Assembly (NCBI GenBank): GCA_021234155.1
Contig: JAJEKV010000004.1
Coordinates: 26,081,831 to 26,145,830 of the forward strand
DNA length: 64,000 nucleotides
Origin: Isoetes taiwanensis
Taxonomy: Eukaryota > Streptophyta > Lycopodiopsida > Isoetales > Isoetaceae
Direction of reading: 5' to 3'
Below, one piece after another: positions 1 to 10,124 of the stretch. The translations under genes were made by a program, and so were the position numbers. The notes beneath the pieces were generated by a model, which was not told the origin of the DNA, made no database searches, and saw only the letters and a program-made list of their open reading frames with translations. Every line of letters begins with the position of its first letter. The stretch's first letter is position 1.

Positions 1-430
1 TTACCAATCTTCGTCTTTTCCAGATAGTCCAAAGCAACCATCCCGTTGCTAGATGAAAAGCCTGGCCTTGTAACTCTGTCCATATCCCAATCTCTGTTAA
101 AAAATAGCCTTAGCACATTCTCGTTTCTCATATGGGAAGTGTAGCAATAAGTATAGACTTGACAGAAATGTGAACTTAAACCATTGAGGTTTAAACTCGA
201 TCCAGGTAAATTATAAAATGTAAAAATACAGTTAAACATTTGTGGCTTGCATTTCGACCTTCTAGGGTTAACGAAGCCAGGTATACCCCATCGACCACTA
301 TGAGCGGGGGCTGATGATGCTGGCTTGACCGCTTTTTGGAAAATCGTATTACTCTGCCCAAGATATCCCTGGGCAGATTGATAGTTAATGAAGGGCTGCG
401 GCAGTAATTAGGTTTCCCGGGCTTTCTACT

Positions 431-727
431 ATGGAGTCGTGGGACTTGGTTTTGGAAGAAGACCTTCCCATCTCTGATGCAAATAGGGAGCGCCTAAATG
501 GCAACGTTTTAGACAGAGAAATATCATTCTGCATGCAAGATTGTTCTCTTCAAGAGCATAAGGCAGTTATGGAGAGCTATAACAAGCGGGGCAAATTTAG
601 TTATAGGGGCCAGCCACAGAACAGAAGGTTTCAGGGAGCCAATAGGCAAAGCTCTGGAGATTCTTCCCATTACGTTCCTGAAACTCAATACATGGATGAG
701 CATGAATCTGACTTAGACGATAATCAG
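431..727 (+). CDS. PLE family A exon 1 (99 codons), function unknown
   Basis: Opens with ATG at 431 (MESWDLVLEEDLP) and runs 99 codons to a splice-donor-like CAG|GTATGG, with the GT at 728-729; four codons later the frame hits a stop. The same exon occurs at 14605-14901 with only a handful of substitutions and an unbroken frame, which supports real coding. The product is acidic at both ends with a basic RG/Q-rich middle (KRGKFSYRGQPQNRRF), so RNA binding is conceivable. No known domain is seen. The junction is phase 0 and matches exon 2 at 8244, also phase 0. The intron between is 7.5 kb here only because a Copia element sits in it. Confidence 0.6.
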
Positions 728-1130
728 GTATGGAATGATTAGCATTCGTGTACAAGAAGGATTTGGAAAAATATGCTAGTTCTTGGTTATGGTTTGCTAA
801 CAGCACATATTACCGCTGTACTAATAGACAGATTGATTGGTATGGATATACTAATTTTTATTACTTAATCTGCCAGCAATGGAATGTATTTGTTAAAGTC
901 TTACCCATTAAATGGTTTTCCTTTATCTCTGTTGAAACAATCATTAAACGTATGGCAAATATAGCCTGATAACTGAAAGGATTTTTCTTGGTTTATTTCT
1001 TTGTTCATCATTTAGATTTAGTCTCTTATTGAGCATTATTTATGGCCATTCTTTCTAAAATGTTCCTCTATATCTCTGGGCAAAAGGATTACATTAGGTG
1101 ATCGGTTGACAACCGAGATGCCTAAGGTAC

Positions 1131-1200
1131 CTTTTGGCCCTTGCATCTTTACCCTTATCAGGCTAATGATGTATTGATTGGCTGCAGGTACGGGCTTCTA
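1131..1200 (+). other. Conserved island inside PLE intron 1 with back-to-back acceptor/donor (CAG|GTA)
   Basis: The block reads CTTTTGGCCCTTGC...TTTACCCTTATC, AGGCTAATGATG, then GGCTGCAG|GTACGGG with CAG at 1184-1186. A matching block occurs in family B intron 1 (18117-18180), although the surrounding intron sequences have diverged. It has a branch-point-like CTAAT, a pyrimidine-rich stretch, an AG acceptor and an immediate GTA donor. This is the layout of a zero-length exon (recursive splice site). A second copy lies at 15180-15250 (A2). Function is inferred only from conservation. Confidence 0.45.
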
Positions 1201-1298
1201 CTCCTAATGTCTTGCTTTTGTCCAGCGTGTTTTAGAAGTTCTTGGGAGTCTGGCTTACGAAACTGAAAGGAAGTTGTGATGGCTGGATGCTTTTGGGA

Positions 1299-1303
1299 TT
1301 CAG
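1299..1303 (+). repeat. Copia 5' target-site duplication (TTCAG)
   Basis: TTCAG directly precedes the 5' LTR and is repeated at 6828-6832 directly after the 3' LTR. The uninterrupted target (ATTCAGTACAAG) is visible in copy A2 near 15350-15362. Confidence 0.93.
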
Positions 1304-1888
1304 TGTTGGTTTTTAAAGATGTTGGTCATCATATATTTCCAGGTGAAGATGATTCAAACAATCATGGGAGCCAGCATAATTACTAGGTTAAATGGTGAGT
1401 TACATTTGCCTAGTTAATAGTGTACATAATTTATCGAACCATTGGGGCTTATGGGATAACATTATTTCTATAAATATTCGAGGAGGTTAAGGCTACCGAA
1501 ATGGTGCCAAAACCATTCAAATGGTTCCAGCTAAAGCCCGGCAGATTCTCGGGCCTAAATCGACGATCAAACATCTGTAGATATAGACAAACTTAATACA
1601 ATAATATACAGAGGGAATTGCAGGCAATTCCGGCATGATTCGAGTGTATTGAATGAGTTCAAGTTCAAATTGTTGGTAATAGATTTCCGGTCAATGCTTT
1701 TACAATTGGGTCAATGACTCGAATGAACAGTAACATTTATAAAATATTCATATGGTTCATTGATCTTGTAAATCTATAGTTTCAAAGTTAATGCTAACTT
1801 GTGAAACCATTGCTTAAGTTTTTGAAGGTGAATCTCTAGACAAAGATCAAGAGGCCATCACACAAGTATTTTGATCCTAAATTTAACA
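1304..1888 (+). repeat. Copia 5' LTR (585 bp, TGTTGG...TTAACA)
   Basis: Starts TGTTGG and ends TTAACA, and matches 6251-6827 almost base for base. It carries nine extra bases (an AAAGATGTT-type stretch) about 11 bases from its start that are absent from the 3' LTR. Regulatory and polyadenylation signals of the element are expected here. Confidence 0.93.
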
Positions 1889-1890
1889 TT

Positions 1891-1902
1891 TGGTATCAGA
1901 GC
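1891..1902 (+). other. Copia primer binding site (initiator tRNA-Met type)
   Basis: TGGTATCAGAGC lies two bases after the 5' LTR. It is complementary to the 3' end of plant initiator tRNA-Met, the usual minus-strand primer of plant Copia elements. Confidence 0.9.
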
Positions 1903-1931
1903 TTGGTGTGCTTGATTATTCTTTGAACAAG

Positions 1932-3128
1932 ATGTCAAGCAGGTTTGGTGCTAGCCTTTTGAGCAGTGTGGATGTATTCAAAGGAGGAGCAGGCTTTCAG
2001 GTATGGAAAGATGCAATTAAACACATTCTTGAAGTAGAGGAGCTATGGGATCTTGTTGATCCAGAAGGTGTGGACTTGAGCAGTCCAGTAAACACTATAC
2101 AGAGGTCTGTGTCAGAAGGTTCAGTACATGCAAATGCTACTAATGCAACAAATGCAGGTGAGACAAGTGCAAGGGAAACAGTGGTCAGCCAAGGAGTAAT
2201 GGCAGGAAGGTCATTGTATGCACGTATCAAGGAGGCTCAAGGAATTATCTCTTGCAAGGTAAGTTCTACCATTAGGCTTAAATTGAGAGATAAAAGTCCT
2301 AGGCAGATGTGGAAGTTTCTCCTTATGAACTATGAGGAGAAGACCTCTTCACAGATTGAATTATTGGAGAATGAACTCAGAAGCTTAAAGCTTCAAGTAG
2401 AAGGGGATGTCTCAGAATATTTTAACCAGTTTGATAACATTATTGCTGACTTGTCAGCTGTAGCAGTAAATGTATCAGAAAGGAGTCAAGTCTTACAAAT
2501 TTCTAGAGCCATTGACAATGAACAACTAGGATTATTCATAAGGAATATGTGTAAAACACGAGAAGAAGCTGAAAAGGTGTTGAGAACAGAATTTGAGCAA
2601 AAGAAATTCAAGGAAGGAGAGGATACTACTGAAATACTTCTCACTGGTGCAAAGAAACAGATCACATGCTATTATTGTCATGAGAGTGGTCATTTTAAAA
2701 GCCAATGCCCAAAAATAAAAAAGGAATTTAACTGTTATAACTGTGGAGGTAAAGGGCACATGGCTGCCAAATGTTCATCTCCAAAAGATTATAGTCAAGG
2801 GAGAGGAAGGGGAAAAGCTCCTAGAGGAGGAAGAGGTGTTGGGAGAAAAGATGGAAGCAGACCTGCAGGTGTTCATATCACCAAGGCAGCTGAAGAAGCA
2901 AACAAAGAGGAGTCTCAAGATGAGAATGAGGTAAATAAATTGTTGGTAGCTCAAAATGCAAATTCTGAAACTAATAAAAAGCATGATGTTGTTGTAGTTG
3001 ATAGTGGAGCTGAGAGATCAGTAGTTCAAACTACTGATCTACTCCAAACTATTGATGCCACTCGAAAGAGCAAAATTCAAGTTGGAAATGGAGAAGTGCA
3101 ACTTGCTGAAGGATCTGGATTATTGTAG
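1932..3128 (+). CDS. Copia Gag and protease part of Gag-Pol, ends at an in-frame TAG
   Basis: The first ATG after the primer binding site is at 1932 (MSSRFGASLLSS); the frame is open upstream but without an ATG. The N-terminal two thirds are a Copia Gag (capsid) region. Two CCHC zinc knuckles follow at 2667-2708 (CYYCHESGHFKSQC) and 2733-2774 (CYNCGGKGHMAAKC), then an RG-rich basic stretch, then the aspartic protease active site DSGA at 3000-3011. The frame stops at TAG 3126-3128 inside the protease region but continues in the same frame afterwards, so this is one long Gag-Pol interrupted by a single nonsense codon. The second Copia element (34986-37797) has a glutamate at this position. Confidence 0.9.
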   Translation: MSSRFGASLLSSVDVFKGGAGFQVWKDAIKHILEVEELWDLVDPEGVDLSSPVNTIQRSVSEGSVHANATNATNAGETSARETVVSQGVMAGRSLYARIKEAQGIISCKVSSTIRLKLRDKSPRQMWKFLLMNYEEKTSSQIELLENELRSLKLQVEGDVSEYFNQFDNIIADLSAVAVNVSERSQVLQISRAIDNEQLGLFIRNMCKTREEAEKVLRTEFEQKKFKEGEDTTEILLTGAKKQITCYYCHESGHFKSQCPKIKKEFNCYNCGGKGHMAAKCSSPKDYSQGRGRGKAPRGGRGVGRKDGSRPAGVHITKAAEEANKEESQDENEVNKLLVAQNANSETNKKHDVVVVDSGAERSVVQTTDLLQTIDATRKSKIQVGNGEVQLAEGSGLL

Positions 3129-5357
3129 CTGATAGACTTAGATGGAAATGTTGTTGACATAGAAAATGTTTTGTGTGTGCCTACTTTGATCAAAAACTTG
3201 ATCTCAGTTAGTCAACTAGTTGACTTGGGATACAAGATAAACTTTGATTCCAAAGGATGTAGTATTTATCTTGATAATATATTGAAGTTTTATGCCAAAA
3301 GATTTGGTAATCTATTTCAAATGGAGGGAGCCATTAAAAGTAGCATAAATTGCATTATTAATTCTGATACAGAGTTATGGCATAACAGGTTAGCTCACAC
3401 TCATTACAACAATATTAAATACTTGGCAAAAAAGGGATGGATTTCTTGCAGAGATGATAAGTCAGACAAATTGATGTGTGAAGGATGCATGCTTGGTAAA
3501 ATAAACAGGCTGCCATTCAAGAAGTCAACAAATAGAGCTAAACATGTGCTTGAATTAGTACATACAGACCTTTGTGGACCTCTGAACATAAGGAGCAGAT
3601 CAAACAAAAGGTACTTCATCACGTTTATAGATGATTGCTCTCGAAAATGCAAAGTTTATTGCTTAGCAAGAAAATCACTAGCATTACAAGCTTTTAAACA
3701 ATATGTAGCAGAGGTAGAAAGAGAAACTGGGAATAAAGTGAAATGCATTAGGTCAGATCGAGGAGGAGAATACTTGTCTACTAAGTTTAGACTGCTTTGT
3801 ATTGCTAATGGAATCAAAAGGAAGATGACTTGCAGGTTTAGCCCCCAACAAAATGGGGTGGCAGAAAGAAAGAATAGGACTCTAATAAATGCAGTTAGGT
3901 CCATGATTAAACAAAGTGGACTTCCTAATTATTTATGGGAGGAGGCCTTGAAGACTGCCACTCTTGTTCAAAACAGACTTCCTACAGCAGCTATAGCTAT
4001 AAAAGGTAATGTACCTCATAATCTTTGGCATAATGGCAATGAAAAGATTGATTATGGCAGATTCAAAACTTATGGATGCCTTACTTATGCTCATATACCT
4101 CATGAATTAAGGAAGAAGTTGGACAGCAAAGCTGAAGTTGGCTACTTAGTAGGATATGATGAGGAAGCCAAGGGATACAGGATTTTTAATCCACTTACCA
4201 AGCAAATAATTATTAGTAGGGATGTGGTGTTTAATGAGAATGTCATTTACAGAGATAGGTTGAAAAGTTATGAATCAAAGGGAGCAGAAGTAGAGAAACA
4301 GGATAAAGCGGCAAAACAAATGGACAAACAGGTAAATGATTTGGATTCAGATGATGATGACTCATTAGAAGATGATAATGCAAATGAAATAGCAGTTAAG
4401 AACATGCAGCAAGCAGGGGAATCAGAAAACCAAACAGAACAGCAAGAGGAAAGTATTGTCAAACAAAAGAAAAATCAAGCTGATAGACTTTTAGAGGATA
4501 CTCACATTGACTTAGACAAATATGGGCAGACTGAAACAGGAAAAAGCAGGAGACTACAGGGAATACATATAGATCATGATCAGATTTTGAGTATAACAGA
4601 AGATTCAAGTGTACCTAGGTCATATGATGAAGTGCTGGCATGTTCAGACAAAAAAATGTGGATAAATGCAATGAACGAGGAGATGGACTCTTTTAAGGAA
4701 ACACACACTTATGATATAGTGGAATACACTGCAGACAAACATGTAATAGGCAGCAAATGGCTGTTTAAGTTAAAGACAAATGCAGATGGAAGTTTGAAAC
4801 ACAAAGTTAGACTAGTGGCTCAGGGATTTACCCAGAAAAAGGGAGAAGATTATGAGGAGACTTATTCTCCAATTATAAAGCTGACTAGTCTTAGAATGCT
4901 ATTATCTATAGCTAATGCTCTGGACTTAGTACATCATATGGATGTAAAAACTGCCTTCCTAAATGCAAAGCTAGAGGAAAATGTATATCTCAGGCAACCA
5001 GCTGGTTTTGAGCAAGGAGAAAACAAAATTTGGAAGTTAAATAGGGCTGTATATGGCCTAAAGCAGTCCCCCAGGGAATGGTACAATTGCATTGATAAGT
5101 ATCTTAGAGAACAAAAGTTTGAGAAGCTACAGAATGATGGAAATCTATACAGGTTCAGAAATGAAAGAGAATATTGTATAATTGCCCTGTATGTGGATGA
5201 CTGTATTATGTTTGCAAACAGCAAATCATGTTTGAATCAATGCAAAGAGATACTCAAGAGCAAGTTCAGAATGACAGACCTTGGTGAGTTAAAACAATTT
5301 CTTGGAATAGAATACGAGAAACAGGCAGAAAAAGATTTTGAAGCTTACACAACATAG
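3129..5357 (+). CDS. Copia Pol: integrase and reverse transcriptase (same frame after TAG)
   Basis: Continues in the Gag frame. It holds the protease tail (NLISVSQLVDLGY), the integrase HHCC zinc finger (LWHNRLAH...CEGCMLGK), and the integrase catalytic triad D at 3567, D at 3756 and E at 3864 (35 residues between the last two). A charged linker follows, then the Copia RT (WLFKLKTNADG, RLVAQGFTQKKG, DVKTAFLNAKL, AVYGLKQSPREW) with YVDD at 5190-5201. The frame ends at TAG 5355-5357 after a one-base shift in or near a T4 run around 5335. RNase H continues in the next frame. All catalytic residues are present. Confidence 0.92.
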   Translation: MIDLDGNVVDIENVLCVPTLIKNLISVSQLVDLGYKINFDSKGCSIYLDNILKFYAKRFGNLFQMEGAIKSSINCIINSDTELWHNRLAHTHYNNIKYLAKKGWISCRDDKSDKLMCEGCMLGKINRLPFKKSTNRAKHVLELVHTDLCGPLNIRSRSNKRYFITFIDDCSRKCKVYCLARKSLALQAFKQYVAEVERETGNKVKCIRSDRGGEYLSTKFRLLCIANGIKRKMTCRFSPQQNGVAERKNRTLINAVRSMIKQSGLPNYLWEEALKTATLVQNRLPTAAIAIKGNVPHNLWHNGNEKIDYGRFKTYGCLTYAHIPHELRKKLDSKAEVGYLVGYDEEAKGYRIFNPLTKQIIISRDVVFNENVIYRDRLKSYESKGAEVEKQDKAAKQMDKQVNDLDSDDDDSLEDDNANEIAVKNMQQAGESENQTEQQEESIVKQKKNQADRLLEDTHIDLDKYGQTETGKSRRLQGIHIDHDQILSITEDSSVPRSYDEVLACSDKKMWINAMNEEMDSFKETHTYDIVEYTADKHVIGSKWLFKLKTNADGSLKHKVRLVAQGFTQKKGEDYEETYSPIIKLTSLRMLLSIANALDLVHHMDVKTAFLNAKLEENVYLRQPAGFEQGENKIWKLNRAVYGLKQSPREWYNCIDKYLREQKFEKLQNDGNLYRFRNEREYCIIALYVDDCIMFANSKSCLNQCKEILKSKFRMTDLGELKQFLGIEYEKQAEKDFEAYTT

Positions 5358-6201
5358 ACATATAGATAATATGTTGAAAAGGTTCAACCTTGATCATGCT
5401 AACACAGTCAGCACTCCAATAGTTCCAGGTCATAAGCTTACTGCAGAAGAAGAAATTTCAGAAAAAGAAAGAAAAGAAATGGAGGAAATACCCTATCGAG
5501 CATTGGTAGGATGTTTGCTTTACTTGGCAAACAACACAAGGCCAGATATTACATATGCTGTCAACATTCTTAGCAGACGAAATCACAATCCCAGCAAGCA
5601 GCATTGGATAGCTGGGAAAAGGGTACTTAGGTACCTAAAAGGTACTATGAACAATGGTCTAACTTATAATTCTACAGACTTGATCATGAAGGCTTTTAGT
5701 GATGCTGAATGGGGAGGAGATTTAAGTTGCAGAAAGTCTACCTCAGGCTATGTAATAATGTTAGGAGGAAGCACTATAGCATGGAGAACTAAAAAGCAGA
5801 ATGCCATAGCTATGTCCACAGCTGAAGCTGAGTATGTGGCTGCATCCCTGCTTGCCAAAGAAATTGCATGGTTAAGAAGGTTAATGAATGAGTTGGATTG
5901 TGATAAAGAAAGACCAACACAGATCTTCACTGATAGCCAGAGTTGCATGGCCATTGTCAAAAATCTTGTAGACCATGACAGGACCAAACATATTGAGCTG
6001 AATGTTCATTTTATAAGGGATTTAGCATCTAAGGGCTACATACAGATGAGTTATGTTCATACTTCAAATCAGACAGCAGACATTCTCACAAAGGCACTTG
6101 TTGAAAGCAAGTTCACAAAATTTAAGCAGGATATGAATGTGACAGAAGGAAATTCCTATGGGCAAACAGACAGTTGGAAAAATTCAGTACAAGAGAATTA
6201 G
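5338..6201 (+). CDS. Copia RT C-terminus and RNase H (frameshifted part of Pol)
   Basis: Picks up Pol in the +1 frame (IDNMLKRFNL, then YRALVGCLLYLANNTRPDI). The RNase H domain shows AFSDAEWGGD, TSGYVIMLGG, MSTAEAEYVA and FTDSQSC, plus the C-terminal HIELNVHFIRD...TADILTKAL block typical of plant Copia. It ends at TAG 6199-6201, 36 bases before the polypurine tract. The start is not a real initiation codon; this is the tail of the polyprotein. Confidence 0.9.
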   Translation: MKLTQHRHIDNMLKRFNLDHANTVSTPIVPGHKLTAEEEISEKERKEMEEIPYRALVGCLLYLANNTRPDITYAVNILSRRNHNPSKQHWIAGKRVLRYLKGTMNNGLTYNSTDLIMKAFSDAEWGGDLSCRKSTSGYVIMLGGSTIAWRTKKQNAIAMSTAEAEYVAASLLAKEIAWLRRLMNELDCDKERPTQIFTDSQSCMAIVKNLVDHDRTKHIELNVHFIRDLASKGYIQMSYVHTSNQTADILTKALVESKFTKFKQDMNVTEGNSYGQTDSWKNSVQEN

Positions 6202-6237
6202 AACTTCTTCAGACTTCAGAGAAATACAGAAATATAT

Positions 6238-6250
6238 GATGAAGGAGGAG
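6238..6250 (+). other. Copia polypurine tract
   Basis: GATGAAGGAGGAG directly abuts the 3' LTR start (TGTTGG). It is the plus-strand primer of reverse transcription. Confidence 0.85.
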
Positions 6251-6827
6251 TGTTGGTTTTTGGTCATCATATATTTCCAGGTGAAGATGATTCAAACAAT
6301 CATGGGAGCCAGCATAATTACTAGGTTAAATGGTGAGTTACATTTGCCTAGTTAATAGTGTACATAATTTATCGAACCATTGGGGCTTATGGGATAACAT
6401 TATTTCTATAAATATTCGAGGAGGTTAAGGCTACCGAAATGGTGCCAAAACCATTCAAATGGTTCCAGCTAAAGCCCGGCAGATTCTCGGGCCTAAATCG
6501 ACGATCAAACATCTGTAGATATAGACAAACTTAATACAATAATATACAGAGGGAATTGCAGGCAATTCCGGCATGATTCGAGTGTATTGAATGAGTTCAA
6601 GTTCAAATTGTTGGTAATAGATTTCCGGTCAATGCTTTTACAATTGGGTCAATGACTCGAATGAACAGTAACATTTAAAAAAATATTCATATGGTTCATT
6701 GATCTTGTAAATCTATAGTTTCAAAGTTAATGCTAACTTGTGAAACCATTGCTTAAGTTTTTGAAGGTGAATCTCTAGACAAAGATCAAGAGGCCATCAC
6801 ACAAGTATTTTGATCCTAAATTTAACA
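6251..6827 (+). repeat. Copia 3' LTR (577 bp)
   Basis: Matches the 5' LTR throughout except for a missing 9-bp stretch near the start and a one-base difference in an A-run near 6677. It ends TTAACA, followed by the target duplication TTCAG at 6828-6832. Confidence 0.93.
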
Positions 6828-8243
6828 TTCAGTACAAGAAAAATTTGAGTAAATGATCATAGGAGATGGCAGAGGCCTGAACCTTGAATCTTTGGTGATA
6901 TCTTTCTTTATCTCACTGCTGTGGTAATGTATCAGTTTTTTAATGACTATGGGGATAACGGGTTTATTTTATGAATGCCACTTTTGCCTGAATGGCTTAG
7001 CCTTGTCCTGCTATATTAGATATCCAAAACTTCTAAAGCATGGTCGGATTTATAGTACAAGGCTGTAACATCTATAGTGCTAGTAATTTTAATGATGATC
7101 TGTGATGTTGGTTGCCCATATAATAGACGTATGGCGATCTGTGATGCTGGTTGCCCATATAATAGACTTATGGCGGCTGTAACTAGTTTTCAACTTTATC
7201 CAGCTTTATTACTACATTCCAAATCTATATTTGTGGGAATGTAAACTTTTTGTTGGCAGTATTTCCTTCTAATGCAAACGATCATATTAGATGTAAAGTG
7301 GCTGGTATAACACTCAACAATGGAATGTAGTCTTTTTACTACAGTTCTGATGTATTTTCTGGAAATAAATGTGTTTATGATAAAATGAAAAGTACTATAT
7401 GGCAAAAGGGCTTTTTTATGCCTTTTGGAGTAACCATAGCTTGGCTGACTATTTAAAAACAAAGGTATTGTTGGTCATGAATATCTGAAATTTTCCTATG
7501 TAGTTGAATGAAATGTGACGGTGTAAAAACAGACCAGGCATACGAAATTAAAATAGCTATTGCAACATGTTCATATCTGCATTAAGGAGGACCGTTATAT
7601 GAATCATGACCTTAAAGTCAGATTGTAATTGCCTGTCTCAAATAATTGAAAAGAGATCGTGTTCATTTTTGAAACCTTTTGATAGTAAAGTTTTCTATCC
7701 TATGATCAATAAAGGTTAATGGTCCCAGGTTCTTTAGGAACATAGCATGAAGTTCCTATTACATTCATGTAAATATGTATCCATGCTTATCTATGTGACT
7801 CAAGTAACTTTATTATCCTTGTTCACTTTAGATCAATAGATGTACTGTTCTAATCGAGCAGTATGGTAAACAGACCTTGTTGACTTTTAATATATTTATT
7901 CTTCATGGTAAAATGGAGCATGAGCATAGTTCAAATATTGTGCATGCACTTAAGGTATACTGTTTTCCCTGGTATTATGGTACCACCTTGGACTGAAAAG
8001 TCTTTGTGTGGCCAGATAAGACAACGAAGGGATTGACCAATGCTGATGTTTGGTCTAGGATAACTAGTTCAAGCCGGTTTTTTTCATGATACTTCTGTGC
8101 ATTGGTCTTATCAGTGCTGCCATAATTCCTTGGTTAAAGTCTCTTTTCCTTCTAACTGAATATTCATGCTTAGACGGCTCTGGATGGATCTTTGCATTTG
8201 CTTTGTATTCATGTGGTCTCATATTCCTGATACATGATTGCAG

Positions 8244-9816
8244 GCTGAATATGATAATCTTGATGAACCCGAGTTCAAAATAGAGATCCCTACTTGGAAC
8301 TCGGAGCTGACTGGTTGGGGATACGACAAGAATAATATTGAGTGCCCGAATAATGCTGTACAGACCTTACTATGCTGCATAAAAAATGACAAAGTACATC
8401 AAAGAATTTTGGAGAAAGAAGCAACCAAAGGTATTAATGGCTACTCGCTGGTGAGCCACTTAGGCTTTAGCAATTGGCTGAAACTTGAAACTGATCCCCC
8501 GGCTTAATGGCATCAAAAATGAGTGGGATGAAGTTATCATGGTAGTGGACACTCTCTATGAAGAACTACATACCTTAATTGGGGACTGGACAGTTGAACA
8601 TGATATTGCCAGATCTGACTTTATGAAGGGTGTCACAACCCTCAACAATGCTAACAGTATCAAAGTACATCCTAAGGAAAGGGACAGTATTGTACAAACA
8701 GAAAGCATGGACAGTTGCAAAATGCTAAATGCGGATGAGGATCCGTTTGGAGAAATACTCCTGTCAGAGCAAGATAAGACAGCAATTAAAGCTAAAAGTG
8801 GGAATGTCAACCAGGATGGTAATGAATTTGCCTTTACTTTGGTCAATTGTATTAAATTTCCTATTATTCCTGCTAGGCACGTGGAGAACAATGGTGTACT
8901 CTACAATCAAGGCATTTGGAGGTCGAAAAACTTTGGAGCATTGGCTCCTATTTCACTGAATGCTTGGATGATTTTGGGAAATGTCTCACAGGAACAAGTA
9001 GATGAAGCCAAGGCAGCTGCATACAGAATGGACAAGTATGTAAACCGCCTCAAAGTTAAATTAAGCATTGGTACTAAGTTTTTTGATAAACGCTGCTCTG
9101 TCACTGATTGCATATTTATAAGCCAAAAAGGTCACATGGCTTACCCATCGATTACACGTGATGATTTCTATGTCAAGCGCTTGTGGCGTACACTTTGCCC
9201 ATATTTCAAGTGCCCCTGTGATCCTAAAGGCAAAAATCCTGACAATTCAACTTGTAATGATAATATGACTTGGGTTGACCATGCAGTATGGTACATGTTG
9301 AACAACCTCCAGACTTTATACCCTGATATGTCGGTTGCTGGGCAAATGGTATCCATTAGGAACTGCCTCAAAACTACACTCAAAACTAGTGTGCTAGCTT
9401 ATATCTCCTACTTGGAAGTAAGGAGAATTCTGACTGAAATGACCATGAAAATGGCAGCAGACCCTTTGGCAGACCTTAAGCTTGACCTTCCCAGATGCAA
9501 GCTAGTAGACATTTGTGAAAAGACTCTCAAACCTGTGACCTTTCTTAAAAGGATGGATGGGCCTAAAGGAAAAGAGACATATCGTAAAAAGCAGCAATAT
9601 GCTTCTCCTTCTGCTAGTGTGCAAAGCAGAATTAGTGCACCGCCAAGAATGATGCAGACTCCTGGTTTGGAAGCTATTGCAAACTCTGAAAGTGGCTCGG
9701 TGGAGCTCCTTATGTCATCAAAAGATTTGGAACAGTCTGTCACAAAGGTCCATGCAGCTCGGGATCTAACCAAAGATGACTCAGCAGTACAAAATCTGAA
9801 TTTCAATAAGAAATGA
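8244..9816 (+). pseudogene. PLE-A1 exon 2 with conserved Cys/His/Trp-rich block
   Basis: Exon start chosen at the acceptor ATGATTGCAG|GCTGAA, phase 0, equivalent to family B exon 2 at 18961. The frame stops at 8505-8507 and resumes in another frame from about 8485, so there is one frameshift. Blocks shared with family B: CPNNAVQTLLCCIKN, TLVNC.KFP.IP, NFGALAPI, SQKGHMAY, and LWRTLCPYFKCPC...WVDHAVWYMLNNL at 9181-9310 with several Cys and His suggesting a zinc site. It ends TGA 9814-9816 next to a donor-like G|GTACGT at 9818. I know no named domain for this N-terminal part. It precedes the RT and is likely the N-terminal extension of the same polyprotein. Confidence 0.65.
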
Positions 9817-10124
9817 GGTACGTCTTCAATATCTTGGAGCTTTTATGAAGTATTGATGATTCTTTCATAGTATTTGCTTTGAAATAATGATTATATATGT
9901 ACATGTTGTCATATGACTATAAATTACTGTGATATGCCGGAAGTGTCTCCTGGACATGTCTGATTATGGCTGGATTGCCACCAATGCCACTCAGCACCCT
10001 TATAATTTTATTTGGATACATGTCAAGTCGGCCATCTTACTCTACCCTTATTATGATCTTTGTGCATGGTTTGTTAGTAACCCTCATTACATTTTAATTT
10101 TAGTTAGACCTTATTGTTGTGCAG

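Larger units (their letters stand above)
1304..6827 (+). mobile_element. Ty1/Copia LTR retrotransposon inserted in PLE-A1 intron 1
   Basis: A complete element: 5' LTR 1304-1888, primer binding site 1891-1902, gag-pol in Copia order (gag, protease, integrase, RT, RNase H), polypurine tract 6238-6250, 3' LTR 6251-6827, flanked by the 5-bp duplication TTCAG. The LTRs differ only by a 9-bp indel near the 5' end, a 1-bp indel and one substitution nearby in an A-rich run, so the insertion is young. The reading frame has one in-frame TAG (3126-3128) and one frameshift near 5335, so this copy is probably non-autonomous unless those are sequence errors. Confidence 0.95.

Noticed and set aside
305-360. 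CTGATGA followed by GAAA near the 5' end of PLE-A, suggesting a hammerhead ribozyme (known in some PLEs)
   Set aside because: No proper stem II can be drawn between the two motifs, and no partner for stem III was found; too weak to call.
6158-6355. Open frame crossing into the Copia 3' LTR
   Set aside because: It overlaps the RNase H end in another frame and runs through the polypurine tract; a shadow.
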